Positions 45,258 to 54,412 of a DNA stretch of 64,000 nt are shown here, in pieces. Origin of the DNA: Paenibacillus polymyxa M1. Its GTDB lineage: Bacteria; Bacillota; Bacilli; Paenibacillales; Paenibacillaceae. Both the position numbers and the translations under genes were made by a program. Positions within the stretch are counted from its first letter, which is position 1; each line of letters begins with the position of its first letter. The stretch is taken from positions 1,495,501 to 1,559,500 of the forward strand of contig NC_017542.1 of assembly GCF_000237325.1 (NCBI RefSeq), in the 5' to 3' direction. Under the pieces are notes generated by a model that worked only from the letters and a program-made list of their open reading frames with translations, made no database searches and was not told where the DNA came from.

Positions 45258-45616
45258 TGTGTATACCTCCCTTATCCAAGTACATCTGTAAAGCGTTCAT
45301 CCCTAAAAGGTACGTGATTTTACACGAAATGTAAACCTGTATGACGAATTTTTTCAAAAATGTGACCTTTTACCCGTGTGCTGTCAAAATAAAACGCTTT
45401 CGTTCAAACCAGGACAAGATACCTATGTTAGCGCAGTAGTGAAGTAAAGTGAGTTTGCGAAAATGCAGTCTTTTCAGTGTATGTTATCACCTGAGAAGGG
45501 TGAATGAGAGATACGGGCTGGGAAGGTAAGGGTGCAACGTAATAGGTCAACGGGTATAATATCAGGACAAGGTATAGAGAGTGTCATCCAAAGATTTAAC
45601 AGAAAGAAGTGGGCAT
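45258..45616. other. Intergenic region, unknown gene / HAD gene (359 bases)
   Basis: Divergent spacer. It contains the palindrome TTTACA-CGAAA-TGTAAA (45319-45335) near the minus-strand gene and a minus-strand TTGACA around 45385-45390. A further AT-rich part has no ORF. GTG 45581 is in frame with the HAD gene but has a weaker ribosome site. Confidence 0.5.
45319..45335. promoter_or_regulatory. Palindrome, candidate operator
   Basis: TTTACA, five-base spacer, TGTAAA: a perfect inverted repeat 62 bases upstream of the unknown gene at 45257. It could bind a dimeric regulator; none is identified. Confidence 0.3.
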
Positions 45617-46348
45617 ATGAACTTGCAAAAGAAGGCTGTTTTTTTTGATGTAGATGACACGATGTACGATCATTTGCACCCTACACGTGATGCATTGCGT
45701 ACAGTATTAGGATTAAGTGAGCGTTTTCCATATGAGGAAGTCTACCACCGTATTCGCTATTACAGCGATTTACTATCGGCTAAAGGAGGACTATTGGAGG
45801 GGAAAGCAGGGCAGGATGAACTGGATGATATGAGGGAAGGTCGTTTTATTCTGGCTCTACAAGAATTCGGGGTAGATATTACCCGTGAGCAGGCAGTGCA
45901 TGTCCAACAAGAATACTTGGATCGACAGTACCGAATTGAGTCTTTTGAGGGGGCTACCTCATTAATCGATGAATTGAGCTCGGCTGGCTATTTGGTCGGT
46001 TTGATTACGAACGGTCTTGAAGAACATCAGATGAGCAAAATTAAAGCTATGACACTGGAAAATCATGTTGCGGCAGAGCATATTTTTGTGTCTGGGACTG
46101 TTGGTTATGCCAAGCCTGATCCGCGCATTTTCGAAATAGTCAACGAACGGACAGGCACTTTAGCAGAGCATTGCTGCTACATTGGGGATTCCTGGCGTAA
46201 TGATGTGGCGGGAGCTATAGCTGCAAATTGGCGGGTAATTTGGTTCAATCACAGGAATGCTATTCCGGAATCTGATGTGTCGGGAGCCTATGAAACTGCG
46301 GCAAGCTATGCAGGGCTAAGAAAGCTGCTCCTGCCCGACGCACGTTAG
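45617..46348 (+). CDS. HAD-IA family hydrolase (YjjG-like)
   Basis: About 243 residues. Motif I VFFDVDDTMYDHL, motif II LITNGLEEHQ, motif III lysine in GYAKPDPRIFE and motif IV YIGDSWRNDVAGA. The cap is helical. Related enzymes are nucleotide or sugar-phosphate phosphatases. ATG 45617 follows GAAAGAAG; GTG 45581 is a less likely earlier start. Confidence 0.85.
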   Translation: MNLQKKAVFFDVDDTMYDHLHPTRDALRTVLGLSERFPYEEVYHRIRYYSDLLSAKGGLLEGKAGQDELDDMREGRFILALQEFGVDITREQAVHVQQEYLDRQYRIESFEGATSLIDELSSAGYLVGLITNGLEEHQMSKIKAMTLENHVAAEHIFVSGTVGYAKPDPRIFEIVNERTGTLAEHCCYIGDSWRNDVAGAIAANWRVIWFNHRNAIPESDVSGAYETAASYAGLRKLLLPDAR

Positions 46349-46485
46349 ACGCGGTACATATTCGTGTCACCCAAAAGAATCCAACCTATTTTGAAGCTAT
46401 TTCAAAAGCTGGTCCGTAATACTATTTATCTGTTATAGATCTAACTTCATTTGAAATGGGTAGAACAGAGAAGGAGGGATCGCGC

Positions 46486-47166
46486 ATGGTAGAACAATGG
46501 AGGCAGGCAGACGACATCATAAGTCAAGTGACCGTATATAGTACGGAGGATAATGACCCAGTTAGCATTAAAACAGCCACCCAAGGCGTCCGCTGTATCG
46601 GCATTGGGACAGATGCGGCCGTATTTACGCTCGATACGTTGCCAGGCTACGCGTTTAAGGTGTATTCAGACATGGCGATCGAAAAAAAAGATGCAGAGGC
46701 CGATGTATATGAGCGTTTGCAAGGTTCTGATTATTTTCCTCATTATTACGGAAAAGGCGATAAGTATATTGTCATTAGTTACGAATCTGGTATTACGCTG
46801 CTGGATTGCCTGCTGCAAGGAATTCCGGTGCCGGAGCAGGTCATTGAGGACGTGGAAAAGGCGAGGGAATTTGTTCGGTCCAGGGGGCTGAATCCTCGTG
46901 ATATTCATCTCAAAAATGTACTCATGCAAGATGGACGCGCCAAGGTGCTAGATGTATCTGAATATGTAAAAGAAGGCGATGACAAGCGTTGGGAGCATTT
47001 GGTGTGGGCGTATCATACGTTCTATTCCGGTTTCTCCGAGGTTAAGGTTCCTTCATGGATTTTGGAGACGATCAAAAAATGGTATTACAAGCTGGACAAC
47101 TCCAGCATCAACCTGGAGGAGTTTGCCCAGCGTGCCAGTCAATTGTTTTCTAAATGGAAATCATAA
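46486..47166 (+). CDS. Protein-kinase-like protein (YrzF-like)
   Basis: 226 residues from ATG 46486 (AAGGAGGG, spacing 8). Kinase-like elements: GIGTDAAVFTLDTLPGYAFKV (glycine loop and lysine), YIVISYESGITL hinge, PRDIHLKNVLM in place of HRDxxxxN, and KVLDVSEY in place of DFG. The N-lobe is short, as in B. subtilis YrzF, which is annotated as a putative Ser/Thr kinase. Activity is not proven; DVS instead of DFG leaves this open. Single gene with a terminator. Confidence 0.75.
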   Translation: MVEQWRQADDIISQVTVYSTEDNDPVSIKTATQGVRCIGIGTDAAVFTLDTLPGYAFKVYSDMAIEKKDAEADVYERLQGSDYFPHYYGKGDKYIVISYESGITLLDCLLQGIPVPEQVIEDVEKAREFVRSRGLNPRDIHLKNVLMQDGRAKVLDVSEYVKEGDDKRWEHLVWAYHTFYSGFSEVKVPSWILETIKKWYYKLDNSSINLEEFAQRASQLFSKWKS

Positions 47167-47209
47167 CCACTGTGAAGGATACCGAAATACAGCCCTATCC
47201 TTCTATACC

Positions 47210-47250
47210 AAAGGATTGCACCCGCTTTACGGGAGCAATCCTTTTCTTTT
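47210..47250. terminator. Bidirectional terminator, kinase-like / malic enzyme
   Basis: AAAGGATTGC pairs with GCAATCCTTT, then TCTTTT on plus; TTTGG on minus. Confidence 0.8.
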
Positions 47251-48667
47251 ATCTGAAATCTCTAGGCACTCTTCTGGCCGTACCGCTCGCAATCGCGGCT
47301 TGAATCACCTTTTTACGCACCTGTTGTACGGCGCCCTCGTTAAATACACCCGGGATAATATACAGTTTGTTTAATTCATCGGGACGGATTGTGCTTGCGA
47401 TAGCTTCTGCGGCTGCCAGCTTCATCTCTTCGTTAATTTCGCGTGCGCGACAGTCCAGTGCTGCTCGGAATATGCCGGGGAAGCAAAGTACATTGTTAAT
47501 CTGGTTAGGATAGTCTGAACGTCCGGTAGCGATGACCCCTGCAATGTCCTCGACATCCTCTGGGTTAATTTCAGGGACCGGGTTTGCCATGGTGAACAGG
47601 ACAGGAGCTTCCTTCATGCGCTTCACGTCTTCTCGTTGCAATATTCCGCCTGCCGACAGACCGATAAACACGTCCGCGTCCTTCAGAACCTCAGATAGCG
47701 TGCCGGACAGCCGTTCGGGGTTGGTATGCTGCGCATACCAGTTCCACATCGGATGCTCATAGGTTTCATCAGCTGTAAGCGCACCGTTCCGGTCTACACC
47801 AATAATGTTCACTGCCCCTGCAGATAGCAAAATTTTGGTACAGGCCACACCTGCAGCCCCGATACCGCAGACGACAATTTTGACGTCAGACAGAGCTTTG
47901 CCGACCACCTTGAGCGCATTAATCAGCCCTGCGTACAACACGACAGCTGTGCCATGCTGATCATCATGAAAAACAGGTATGTCCAGCTCGTCACGTAACC
48001 GCTGTTCAATTTCAAAGCATCGCGGCGATGAAATATCCTCTAGATTAATACCGCCAAAGGCTGGGGCCAGTTGCTTAATGGCTTTAATGATTTCTTCCGT
48101 GTCCTGCGTATCCAGGCAGATCGGGAAGGCATCGACGGACCCAAGCTGCTTGAACAGCATGGCTTTGCCTTCCATAACCGGCATGGCTGCATATGGACCG
48201 ATGTTGCCGAGTCCGAGGACAGCGCTTCCGTCAGAGACGACAGCAACAGTGTTGCGCTTGATCGTTAACCGGAAAGCTTTGTCCTGCTCCTCATGAATGG
48301 CCATGCATACGCGCGCCACATCAGGAGTGTATACCCGGGATAAGTCGTCACGGTTTTGAATCGGGACCTTGGGCTGCATTTCAATCTTGCCCCCGAGATG
48401 CAAGAGGAAGGTGCGATCAGAGATGGACAGTACCTTTACACCTTGTGCTTTTTTAATCCGGGCGATCATTCGGTCGATTTCTGCTGGATCAGCAATGGTG
48501 ACTGTAATATCTCTTACAGTGGCCTTCTCAGAAGTGCGGATGACGTCAATGGCAATGACATCTCCGCCATGTTCGTTTACCAACGTAATCAATTGACCAA
48601 ACTGGATGTGCTCGGTGGAAATTTCCAGTCGTAAAATAATATTTTTACCGCCAATACCGCCTTGCAT
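47249..48667 (-). CDS. NAD-dependent malic enzyme with N-terminal ACT domain
   Basis: Oxidatively decarboxylates malate to pyruvate. 472 residues. An ACT-like regulatory domain fills about 1-85 (IILRLEISTEHIQFGQLITL). The catalytic core follows with NRDDLSRVYTPDVARVC, DGSAVLGLGNIGP, PVFHDDQHGTAVV and IGAAGVACTKILLSAGA. The start is ATG 48667 with AAAGGAGGA 6 bases upstream. A candidate cre site lies 45 bases upstream of the start. Confidence 0.93.
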   Translation of the reverse strand: MQGGIGGKNIILRLEISTEHIQFGQLITLVNEHGGDVIAIDVIRTSEKATVRDITVTIADPAEIDRMIARIKKAQGVKVLSISDRTFLLHLGGKIEMQPKVPIQNRDDLSRVYTPDVARVCMAIHEEQDKAFRLTIKRNTVAVVSDGSAVLGLGNIGPYAAMPVMEGKAMLFKQLGSVDAFPICLDTQDTEEIIKAIKQLAPAFGGINLEDISSPRCFEIEQRLRDELDIPVFHDDQHGTAVVLYAGLINALKVVGKALSDVKIVVCGIGAAGVACTKILLSAGAVNIIGVDRNGALTADETYEHPMWNWYAQHTNPERLSGTLSEVLKDADVFIGLSAGGILQREDVKRMKEAPVLFTMANPVPEINPEDVEDIAGVIATGRSDYPNQINNVLCFPGIFRAALDCRAREINEEMKLAAAEAIASTIRPDELNKLYIIPGVFNEGAVQQVRKKVIQAAIASGTARRVPRDFR

Positions 48668-48711
48668 ACAAATTCCTCCTTTGTCTTTCATAACAAAATA
48701 GTGAGATCAAT

Positions 48712-48725
48712 TGATTGCGCTTACA
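48712..48725 (-). promoter_or_regulatory. Candidate cre (CcpA) site before malic enzyme
   Basis: On the minus strand TGTAAGCGCAATCA matches TGWAANCGNTNWCA with one mismatch, between the gene start and any upstream promoter. Confidence 0.4.
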
Positions 48726-48842
48726 ATCGAGAGCAAGTCTAACATCTGGGCTGATAGTTTAAATTAGTGGTTTCTTTCCCTATCATAGTGAACATTCTTC
48801 CACTTGTACAGATCAAGCTGAGTAATATCCGTGATTTTGTAT

Positions 48843-48892
48843 CCAAAAAGGACGAAAGCCCGGCTGAATTCCAGTCCAAGCAATCGTCCTTT
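48843..48892 (-). terminator. Terminator after speD
   Basis: AAAGGACGA (48847-48855) and TCGTCCTTT (48884-48892) form a perfect 9-base stem; on the minus strand a TTTTTGG tract follows. Confidence 0.75.
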
Positions 48893-48918
48893 GTACAACG
48901 AAATGATCCAATTTTTGT

Positions 48919-49725
48919 TTACGTCATATTTTTGCCGTAGTAAATTTCATCCATTTCGATTTTGAGTCGTGTTGATATATTCTGTTGTTCTTTTTCACTC
49001 AAACTTTCCTTCGTGTAGCCGAACAGATAGTTGTCCAAATCAAATTGTTTTAGCTTGCATTTGGTATGGAAAATATTTTCCTGATACACATTCACGTCGA
49101 TCATGTCATACTGATTGCGCACTTCGTCGGGAATATAGTTTTGAATCGAGGCAATGTCATGGTCGATAAAAAGCTTATGACCATTCGTATCACGTGTGAA
49201 GCCGCGTACCCGGTAATCAATCGTCATAATGTCAGTGTCAAAAGAATGGGTCAGGTAGTGAAGTGCCTTGAGCGGAGAGATTTCCCCACAGGTAGAAACA
49301 TCAATATCTGCACGAAACGTGCTAATCCCCTCGTCTGGATGATATTCAGGGTAGGTGTGAACCGTAATATGGCTTTTATCCAGTTGTATCACGACAGACT
49401 CAGGTAAGGGGCCTGGTGACTCTGTGTACGATTCATTCGGTACCTCCACAATCGGCCCTTCTGATATAAGCACTGTCACGCTTGCTCCTTGAGGGACATA
49501 ATCCTGCTGAGCAACATTGAGTACATGGGCGCCGATAATATCGGATACATTTTTTAAAATAGCTGTCAGTCGATCCGAGTTATATTGTTCATCAATATAT
49601 TCAATATACGCCTCGCGTTCCTCTTTCGTTTTGGTGTAACAAATATCGTACATATTAAAGCTCAATGATTTGGTCAAATTGTTAAATCCGTGCAGGGTAA
49701 TCCGCTGTTCCGGTGTTATGGTCAT
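48919..49725 (-). CDS. speD: S-adenosylmethionine decarboxylase proenzyme, E. coli type
   Basis: Makes decarboxylated SAM for spermidine synthesis. 268 residues, matching the long gamma-proteobacterial-type SpeD and not the 125-residue SpeH of B. subtilis. The self-cleavage site is [17 protein letters not shown], where the serine becomes the pyruvoyl group. [15 protein letters not shown] is the other conserved block. AAGGGGAAA precedes ATG 49725. No spermidine synthase gene is nearby. Confidence 0.93.
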   Translation of the reverse strand: MTITPEQRITLHGFNNLTKSLSFNMYDICYTKTKEEREAYIEYIDEQYNSDRLTAILKNVSDIIGAHVLNVAQQDYVPQGASVTVLISEGPIVEVPNESYTESPGPLPESVVIQLDKSHITVHTYPEYHPDEGISTFRADIDVSTCGEISPLKALHYLTHSFDTDIMTIDYRVRGFTRDTNGHKLFIDHDIASIQNYIPDEVRNQYDMIDVNVYQENIFHTKCKLKQFDLDNYLFGYTKESLSEKEQQNISTRLKIEMDEIYYGKNMT

Positions 49726-50292
49726 AGGCTATTTCCCCTTATAGTCGCAGTATTCATACGTAATATTCCCAACACGCCTCTTCATATACCGATTCATACA
49801 ATCCGTTCTGTAACGGACAAAATAAAGACTTGAATATGTATGTCTTACCCGTTTGGCATCATTAAAAACAGGCAGCGTCACTTAAGACACTCTCGATTTT
49901 ACATGTATGGGAATTTAACGTTAATATACTTTATTTCTTACTCAGCAATTTTTAAGTAACAGGCCTTATAATGTGGACTATGTATACAGGAAAGGAACGA
50001 AATTGACAGTGGATTCGTAATGTAATAGAAAATTTTAGGTTCGTAATTCCTGAATTTAATGTATCTTATCTTCATAATGCCCAAATCTTAACCGAATATG
50101 ATTATAGACCCTCAAAAATAGTGACTTAGTACATTGCATAAAATGAGAAAAGCAACTTCAGCTACTGATATGCGTATAATGAAATAAACGTAACAAGCTA
50201 AGAATTATGATGTTAAATGAATTTTTGATAGCAAACTCATTTTATAAATCTATCTCATGTTACTGTAAGAAAACGGTGAAAGGAGTATCAAG
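49726..50292. other. Intergenic region speD / zinc-ribbon gene (567 bases)
   Basis: Strongly AT-rich divergent spacer. A TTGACA at 50003-50008 has only TAGAAA at 17 bases, and a small AAGAC...GTCTT hairpin lies near 49829. I see no convincing ORF, tRNA, riboswitch or repeat. Confidence 0.5.
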
Positions 50293-51141
50293 ATGCTGGC
50301 TTTGTCCGATCCGGTCTGGACTCTGCTCCAAGGCCCCTACGGTTCTTCTCAATACGTCCCAGAAATGTTAAAACAGCTCCAAGCCGGATATGATGGCGAA
50401 ATAGCTGACACCTTGTATTGGGAGGAATTGTATCACCAAAATACGTTGTATACTTGTACATTTGCGGCTGTACCCTACCTAGTAGACATTGCGCTAAAAA
50501 GTTCTGATATAGGAATTCGGGCAGATATATATAACATTTGCGGAATATTTGAAGCGAAGAATAGTAATCCCTTACATACCAAAATCCCGTTGGAATTTGC
50601 AAGGGATCAGGTGGAAGTGGATTCTAGCCTGGCAGAATATATCTACGCGCAATATCGAAGTGCCATCGTTCGCCTTGCAGAATTGACGGAAGAAATGGTG
50701 CTCTATGCGAAAGAACATGAAGAAGATGTCGGCAAGCGCTATGTTCTTGCTGCGGCTGCCGCCTTTGAGGGGTATCATTGCGTAGCCTATATGCTGCAAA
50801 CCTATGATACAGGTGACGAATATATGCTGGATTGTCCCCATTGCGGTACCCCGCTCTATATTTGGCCTGATGAACAGGGTGACACTCTGGTTGTCTATGA
50901 TAAAGACCCTGTCAGTTCAGGCGATCTAATCCCCTATCCGATTCGCCCCCGTTCATTGGACCATAGAGGTGCAAATATACAGTGGCTACACGAATATGCT
51001 CAAAAAATAGATGAGAAATTACTTCTTGCCCAGCTACCCTACTTAAACGGTTGGGTAGAATGTCCAGTGTGTAATTCACCCATATATATATGGGATGAAT
51101 TGATGAAAATGGCTGATGGTGTTCGGAGGTATACCGCTTAA
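50293..51141 (+). CDS. Unknown protein with two Cys-X2-Cys zinc-ribbon-like knuckles
   Basis: 282 residues; no named family recognised. Residues 1-75 (DTLYWEELYHQNTLYTCTFA then AVPYLVDIALKS) recall the opening of HEAT-repeat proteins of unknown role that often accompany toxin loci. The middle is helical (VGKRYVLAAAAAFEGYHCVA). The C-terminal half has CPHCGTPLYIWPDE and, 75 residues later, CPVCNSPIYIWDE, two similar CPxC knuckles. They look like a duplicated unit or a split zinc site. GAAAGGAG is 7 bases before ATG 50293. It stands alone. Confidence 0.75.
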   Translation: MLALSDPVWTLLQGPYGSSQYVPEMLKQLQAGYDGEIADTLYWEELYHQNTLYTCTFAAVPYLVDIALKSSDIGIRADIYNICGIFEAKNSNPLHTKIPLEFARDQVEVDSSLAEYIYAQYRSAIVRLAELTEEMVLYAKEHEEDVGKRYVLAAAAAFEGYHCVAYMLQTYDTGDEYMLDCPHCGTPLYIWPDEQGDTLVVYDKDPVSSGDLIPYPIRPRSLDHRGANIQWLHEYAQKIDEKLLLAQLPYLNGWVECPVCNSPIYIWDELMKMADGVRRYTA

Positions 51142-51146
51142 CCAAC

Positions 51147-51178
51147 AAAAAAAGGGGGCTGTTTTTTTACAACCCCCT
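51147..51178 (-). terminator. Terminator after the pseudouridine synthase
   Basis: On the minus strand AGGGGG pairs with CCCCCT with further TTGT/ACAG pairing, then TTTTTTT. On the plus strand the stem follows the zinc-ribbon gene but lacks a T-run. Confidence 0.8.
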
Positions 51179-51226
51179 AATTTCCTTTTGTATTATTACA
51201 CTCTTCTTCGTGTGCTTTACTGCAGT

Positions 51227-52240
51227 CTACTCTCTAAACGGATTCAAAAAGGTTTTAGGAGTGTCGGATTCAAAACGCAGCAATACTCCGGTGAGGGGAT
51301 GTATAAACGACAATACCTTTGCATGCAGACCAAGGCGGCCAATCGACTTGGACTTAGAGCCGTATTTTTTATCCCCAACAATCGGATGACCGATATCCTC
51401 CATATGCACGCGAATTTGATTTTTGCGTCCGGTCTCCAAACGTACTTCCAGCAAAGAAAAATGCCGATTGGCCTGAAGCCGCTTGTAATGAGTGACTGCG
51501 TGCTGTCCGTCATTCGGATAAGGACTGGAGTACATTTTTAGCGTCTTGCTTTCTTTCAGCCATGAGGTGATTGTGCCCGTTTCTTTTTTAACCTGTCCTT
51601 CTACGAGAGCAATGTATGTTCGTTCATACACAACTTCCTTCCACGCTTGTTGCATTTCCTGCTGTATGGCTTCGCTTTTCGCAAACATCATCACTCCTGA
51701 TGTATCACGATCCAAACGATGCAGTACAAAAATACGGTTGTACGGATGCTCGCGTCGTACGTGGGCTGTAAGCTGGCGATATGCTGTGACTTCCTGCTCC
51801 TGCGCAGAAGCGACAGAAAGCAACCCGGCATCTTTATGGATAACGATAATAGCTTCGTCCTCATGCAAAATACGCAGCCCGGTTAGCGGCACCACAGGAG
51901 CTACCTTTTCTTTGGAGAGCGCGACAGTCTGTCCTTGCTCCAGCGGAAAATTATGCACCGTACGAGGAATACCATTGACGGAAACTTGTCCACGCGCCAA
52001 TGCTGATTTAATGGAATTACGACCCATGCCAGTCACATGCTCAACTAAAAAGCTCAATAGCTCGGCAGGCTCCTGAACGATGTATGTTTTGGCAGGTGCT
52101 TTATCCAAAGTATGGGTTTTCCGTTGAGCTTCCGGTCTATAGGAGCCAGATTTCCCGGCGGGTTTGTGGTTGCGTCTGGAATGGCTTGAGTTTGAGGTTG
52201 ATTTTGTATGATTTTTCCTTTGAGGTTTCCGATTATTCAT
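51227..52240 (-). CDS. RluA/RluD family pseudouridine synthase
   Basis: 337 residues. A basic, disordered N-terminus (about 1-55, many K/R/S/H) precedes an S4-like RNA-binding domain (SFLVEHVTGMGRNSIKSALA). The catalytic domain contains VLHRLDRDTSGVMMFAKS with the active Asp, then KNQIRVHMEDIGHPIVGDKKYG. It modifies uridine in rRNA or tRNA; the exact target is unknown. The start is ATG 52240, 9 bases after AAGGAG. Confidence 0.92.
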   Translation of the reverse strand: MNNRKPQRKNHTKSTSNSSHSRRNHKPAGKSGSYRPEAQRKTHTLDKAPAKTYIVQEPAELLSFLVEHVTGMGRNSIKSALARGQVSVNGIPRTVHNFPLEQGQTVALSKEKVAPVVPLTGLRILHEDEAIIVIHKDAGLLSVASAQEQEVTAYRQLTAHVRREHPYNRIFVLHRLDRDTSGVMMFAKSEAIQQEMQQAWKEVVYERTYIALVEGQVKKETGTITSWLKESKTLKMYSSPYPNDGQHAVTHYKRLQANRHFSLLEVRLETGRKNQIRVHMEDIGHPIVGDKKYGSKSKSIGRLGLHAKVLSFIHPLTGVLLRFESDTPKTFLNPFRE

Positions 52241-52463
52241 GGGTTCTTTCTCCTTCTTGGAGCCGTATCTCTTCATAGTTATGGACCATTTGCGGCACCG
52301 TGTCCACTATATCATGAGAAAACAGCGAATGCCATAAAAGACTAAAACCCGATTGACAGACTTCCAGCGGTTGAACATTACCCTTAACCCCGGTAAACTA
52401 AAGGTAACGAAAGAAAAGCCGATATGCGTCGAGGACGCTAGAAATATGAGGAGTTTTGAAACT

Positions 52464-54362
52464 ATGAGTGTACAAGCACCAACATTGGAACGGGCGCAGG
52501 ACTTGCTGCAAAAATTTTATGGCTATCCCGATTTCCGGGAGGGACAAAAGAAAATTGTGGCCAGTATGCTGGAAGGCAACGACACTTTGGGCATCATGCC
52601 AACAGGTGGCGGAAAATCGATATGCTACCAGATACCCGCGTTGTTGCATGAGGGGCTGACCATTGTTGTGTCACCACTGATTTCGTTAATGAAAGACCAG
52701 GTGGATGCGCTGACCACGATGGGGATTGCAGCTGCCTACATTAATAGCACGTTGAGCGGTCGAGAAGTCAACGACCGTATCCGCGCCGCACGGAACGGAG
52801 ATTTGAAGTTGCTGTATGTCGCCCCTGAACGACTGGAACTGGATTGGTTCCGTGATGAGATGGCTCAGTTACCGATTTCCTGCGTTGCGGTAGATGAGGC
52901 TCACTGTGTATCCCAGTGGGGTCATGATTTTCGTACCAGCTATCTGGCGGTGGCTCCATTCGTGGACGGGCTGTATGAACGTCCAATCGTAGCTGCGTTT
53001 ACGGCAACGGCTACACCGCAGGTTATGGATGATATCGTACGCCTGCTTCGTCTGCGTTCACCGGAAACGTTCGTTACGGGTCTTGGAAGGCCGAATTTGG
53101 CATTCAGTGTGCTGCGTGGGGAGGACAAACGTAGCTTTTTACTAAATTATGCCCGTGAACATGAGGGTGAATCCGGCATTATTTATGCGGCGACACGTAA
53201 GGACGTGGATGATTTATATCAACGCCTGCGCGACGCTGGCATGGCAGCAGGACGTTATCATGCAGGAATGACTGATCAGGAACGTGCAGATAGCCAGGAA
53301 GGGTTTCTGTACGACGATATCCGTGTTATTGTCGCAACCAATGCCTTCGGTATGGGGATAGATAAATCAAACGTACGTTATGTCATTCATTACAATATGC
53401 CTAAAAATATGGAGGCGTATGTACAAGAAGCAGGACGCGCAGGACGTGATGGCGACCCAAGTCAATGTATTTTGCTGTTCGGACCGCAAGATATTGTGAC
53501 CCAGAAGTTCCTGATTGAGCAAAATCCACAGGATGAAGACCGCAAGCGCAACGACTACCGTAAGCTCCAACAGATCGTTGACTATTGTTACACGACTCGC
53601 TGCCTACGTTCAGCACAGCTGGAGTATTTCGGAGAAGCGCAGGAGCATGAAGCCTGCGGCATATGCAGTTCATGTACAGATGAGCGGGAACTGGTGGATA
53701 TGACCATAGATGCGCAAAAGATTTTTTCATGCATTCATCGTATGCGGGAACGGTATGGGGTTTCAATGGTAGCCTCGGTGTTGAAAGGCTCGCGCAACAA
53801 AAAGGTGCTGCAGTATGGTTTTGACAGCTTGCCAACCTATGGTGTGATGGGCAACCGAACGGAAAAAGAAATTGCTGAAATTATCAATGTTCTTGTTTCG
53901 GAAGGCTATCTGATGCTATCCGAGGGGCAATATCCGGTCGTACGCTTGCAACAGCTTGCTGCTGAAGTACTGAGAGGTCAGCGCGAAGTCATGCAGCGTG
54001 TGGTCCGGCATGCCACTGCTTTTGCAGGTGGAGCGGGATCGCGTGGACGAAAGGGACGCGATACCTACCCTGCCGCGGTCAACGAAACTGTGTTCGAGCA
54101 ATTGCGCTTGATCCGCCGTGATCTGGCCGCTCAGGAGCATGTACCGTCTTATATCATCTTCAATGATGCCACGCTGCGAGAGATGAGCGTAGCGAGTCCG
54201 CAATCCGAGGCAGACATGTTGCGGATCAAGGGTGTTGGTGAAGTGAAGTTCCGCAAGTATGGCAAGCCGTTTCTTGATTTCTTTCAAAATCAGGGGAATA
54301 CCGGCGGAATGGTGAGCGAGGATGAGATCTTTGCAGATGATGTGTACGAGGATTTTGAATAG
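52464..54362 (+). CDS. recQ: ATP-dependent DNA helicase RecQ
   Basis: 632 residues from ATG 52464 (GAGGAG, spacing 10); the frame is open to 52353 but that part lacks a ribosome site. Superfamily 2 motifs: GYPDFREGQ, MPTGGGKSICYQIPAL, VVSPLISLMKDQ, VDEAHCVSQWGHDFR, FTATATPQV and GMGIDKSNVRYVIHYN with QEAGRAGRDG. The zinc site CYTTRCLRSAQLEYFGE then CGICSSC, a winged-helix RQC domain and a C-terminal HRDC domain (about 555-620) complete it. Role in recombination and fork repair. Confidence 0.94.
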   Translation: MSVQAPTLERAQDLLQKFYGYPDFREGQKKIVASMLEGNDTLGIMPTGGGKSICYQIPALLHEGLTIVVSPLISLMKDQVDALTTMGIAAAYINSTLSGREVNDRIRAARNGDLKLLYVAPERLELDWFRDEMAQLPISCVAVDEAHCVSQWGHDFRTSYLAVAPFVDGLYERPIVAAFTATATPQVMDDIVRLLRLRSPETFVTGLGRPNLAFSVLRGEDKRSFLLNYAREHEGESGIIYAATRKDVDDLYQRLRDAGMAAGRYHAGMTDQERADSQEGFLYDDIRVIVATNAFGMGIDKSNVRYVIHYNMPKNMEAYVQEAGRAGRDGDPSQCILLFGPQDIVTQKFLIEQNPQDEDRKRNDYRKLQQIVDYCYTTRCLRSAQLEYFGEAQEHEACGICSSCTDERELVDMTIDAQKIFSCIHRMRERYGVSMVASVLKGSRNKKVLQYGFDSLPTYGVMGNRTEKEIAEIINVLVSEGYLMLSEGQYPVVRLQQLAAEVLRGQREVMQRVVRHATAFAGGAGSRGRKGRDTYPAAVNETVFEQLRLIRRDLAAQEHVPSYIIFNDATLREMSVASPQSEADMLRIKGVGEVKFRKYGKPFLDFFQNQGNTGGMVSEDEIFADDVYEDFE

Positions 54363-54412
54363 CTATACTAAGGATGTAAGAGTCCATGCAAACTTATAGA
54401 AGGTTGTGACCT

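Noticed and set aside
50003..50031. TTGACA with TAGAAA as a promoter for the zinc-ribbon gene
   Set aside because: Poor -10 box and more than 250 bases from the gene; not convincing.
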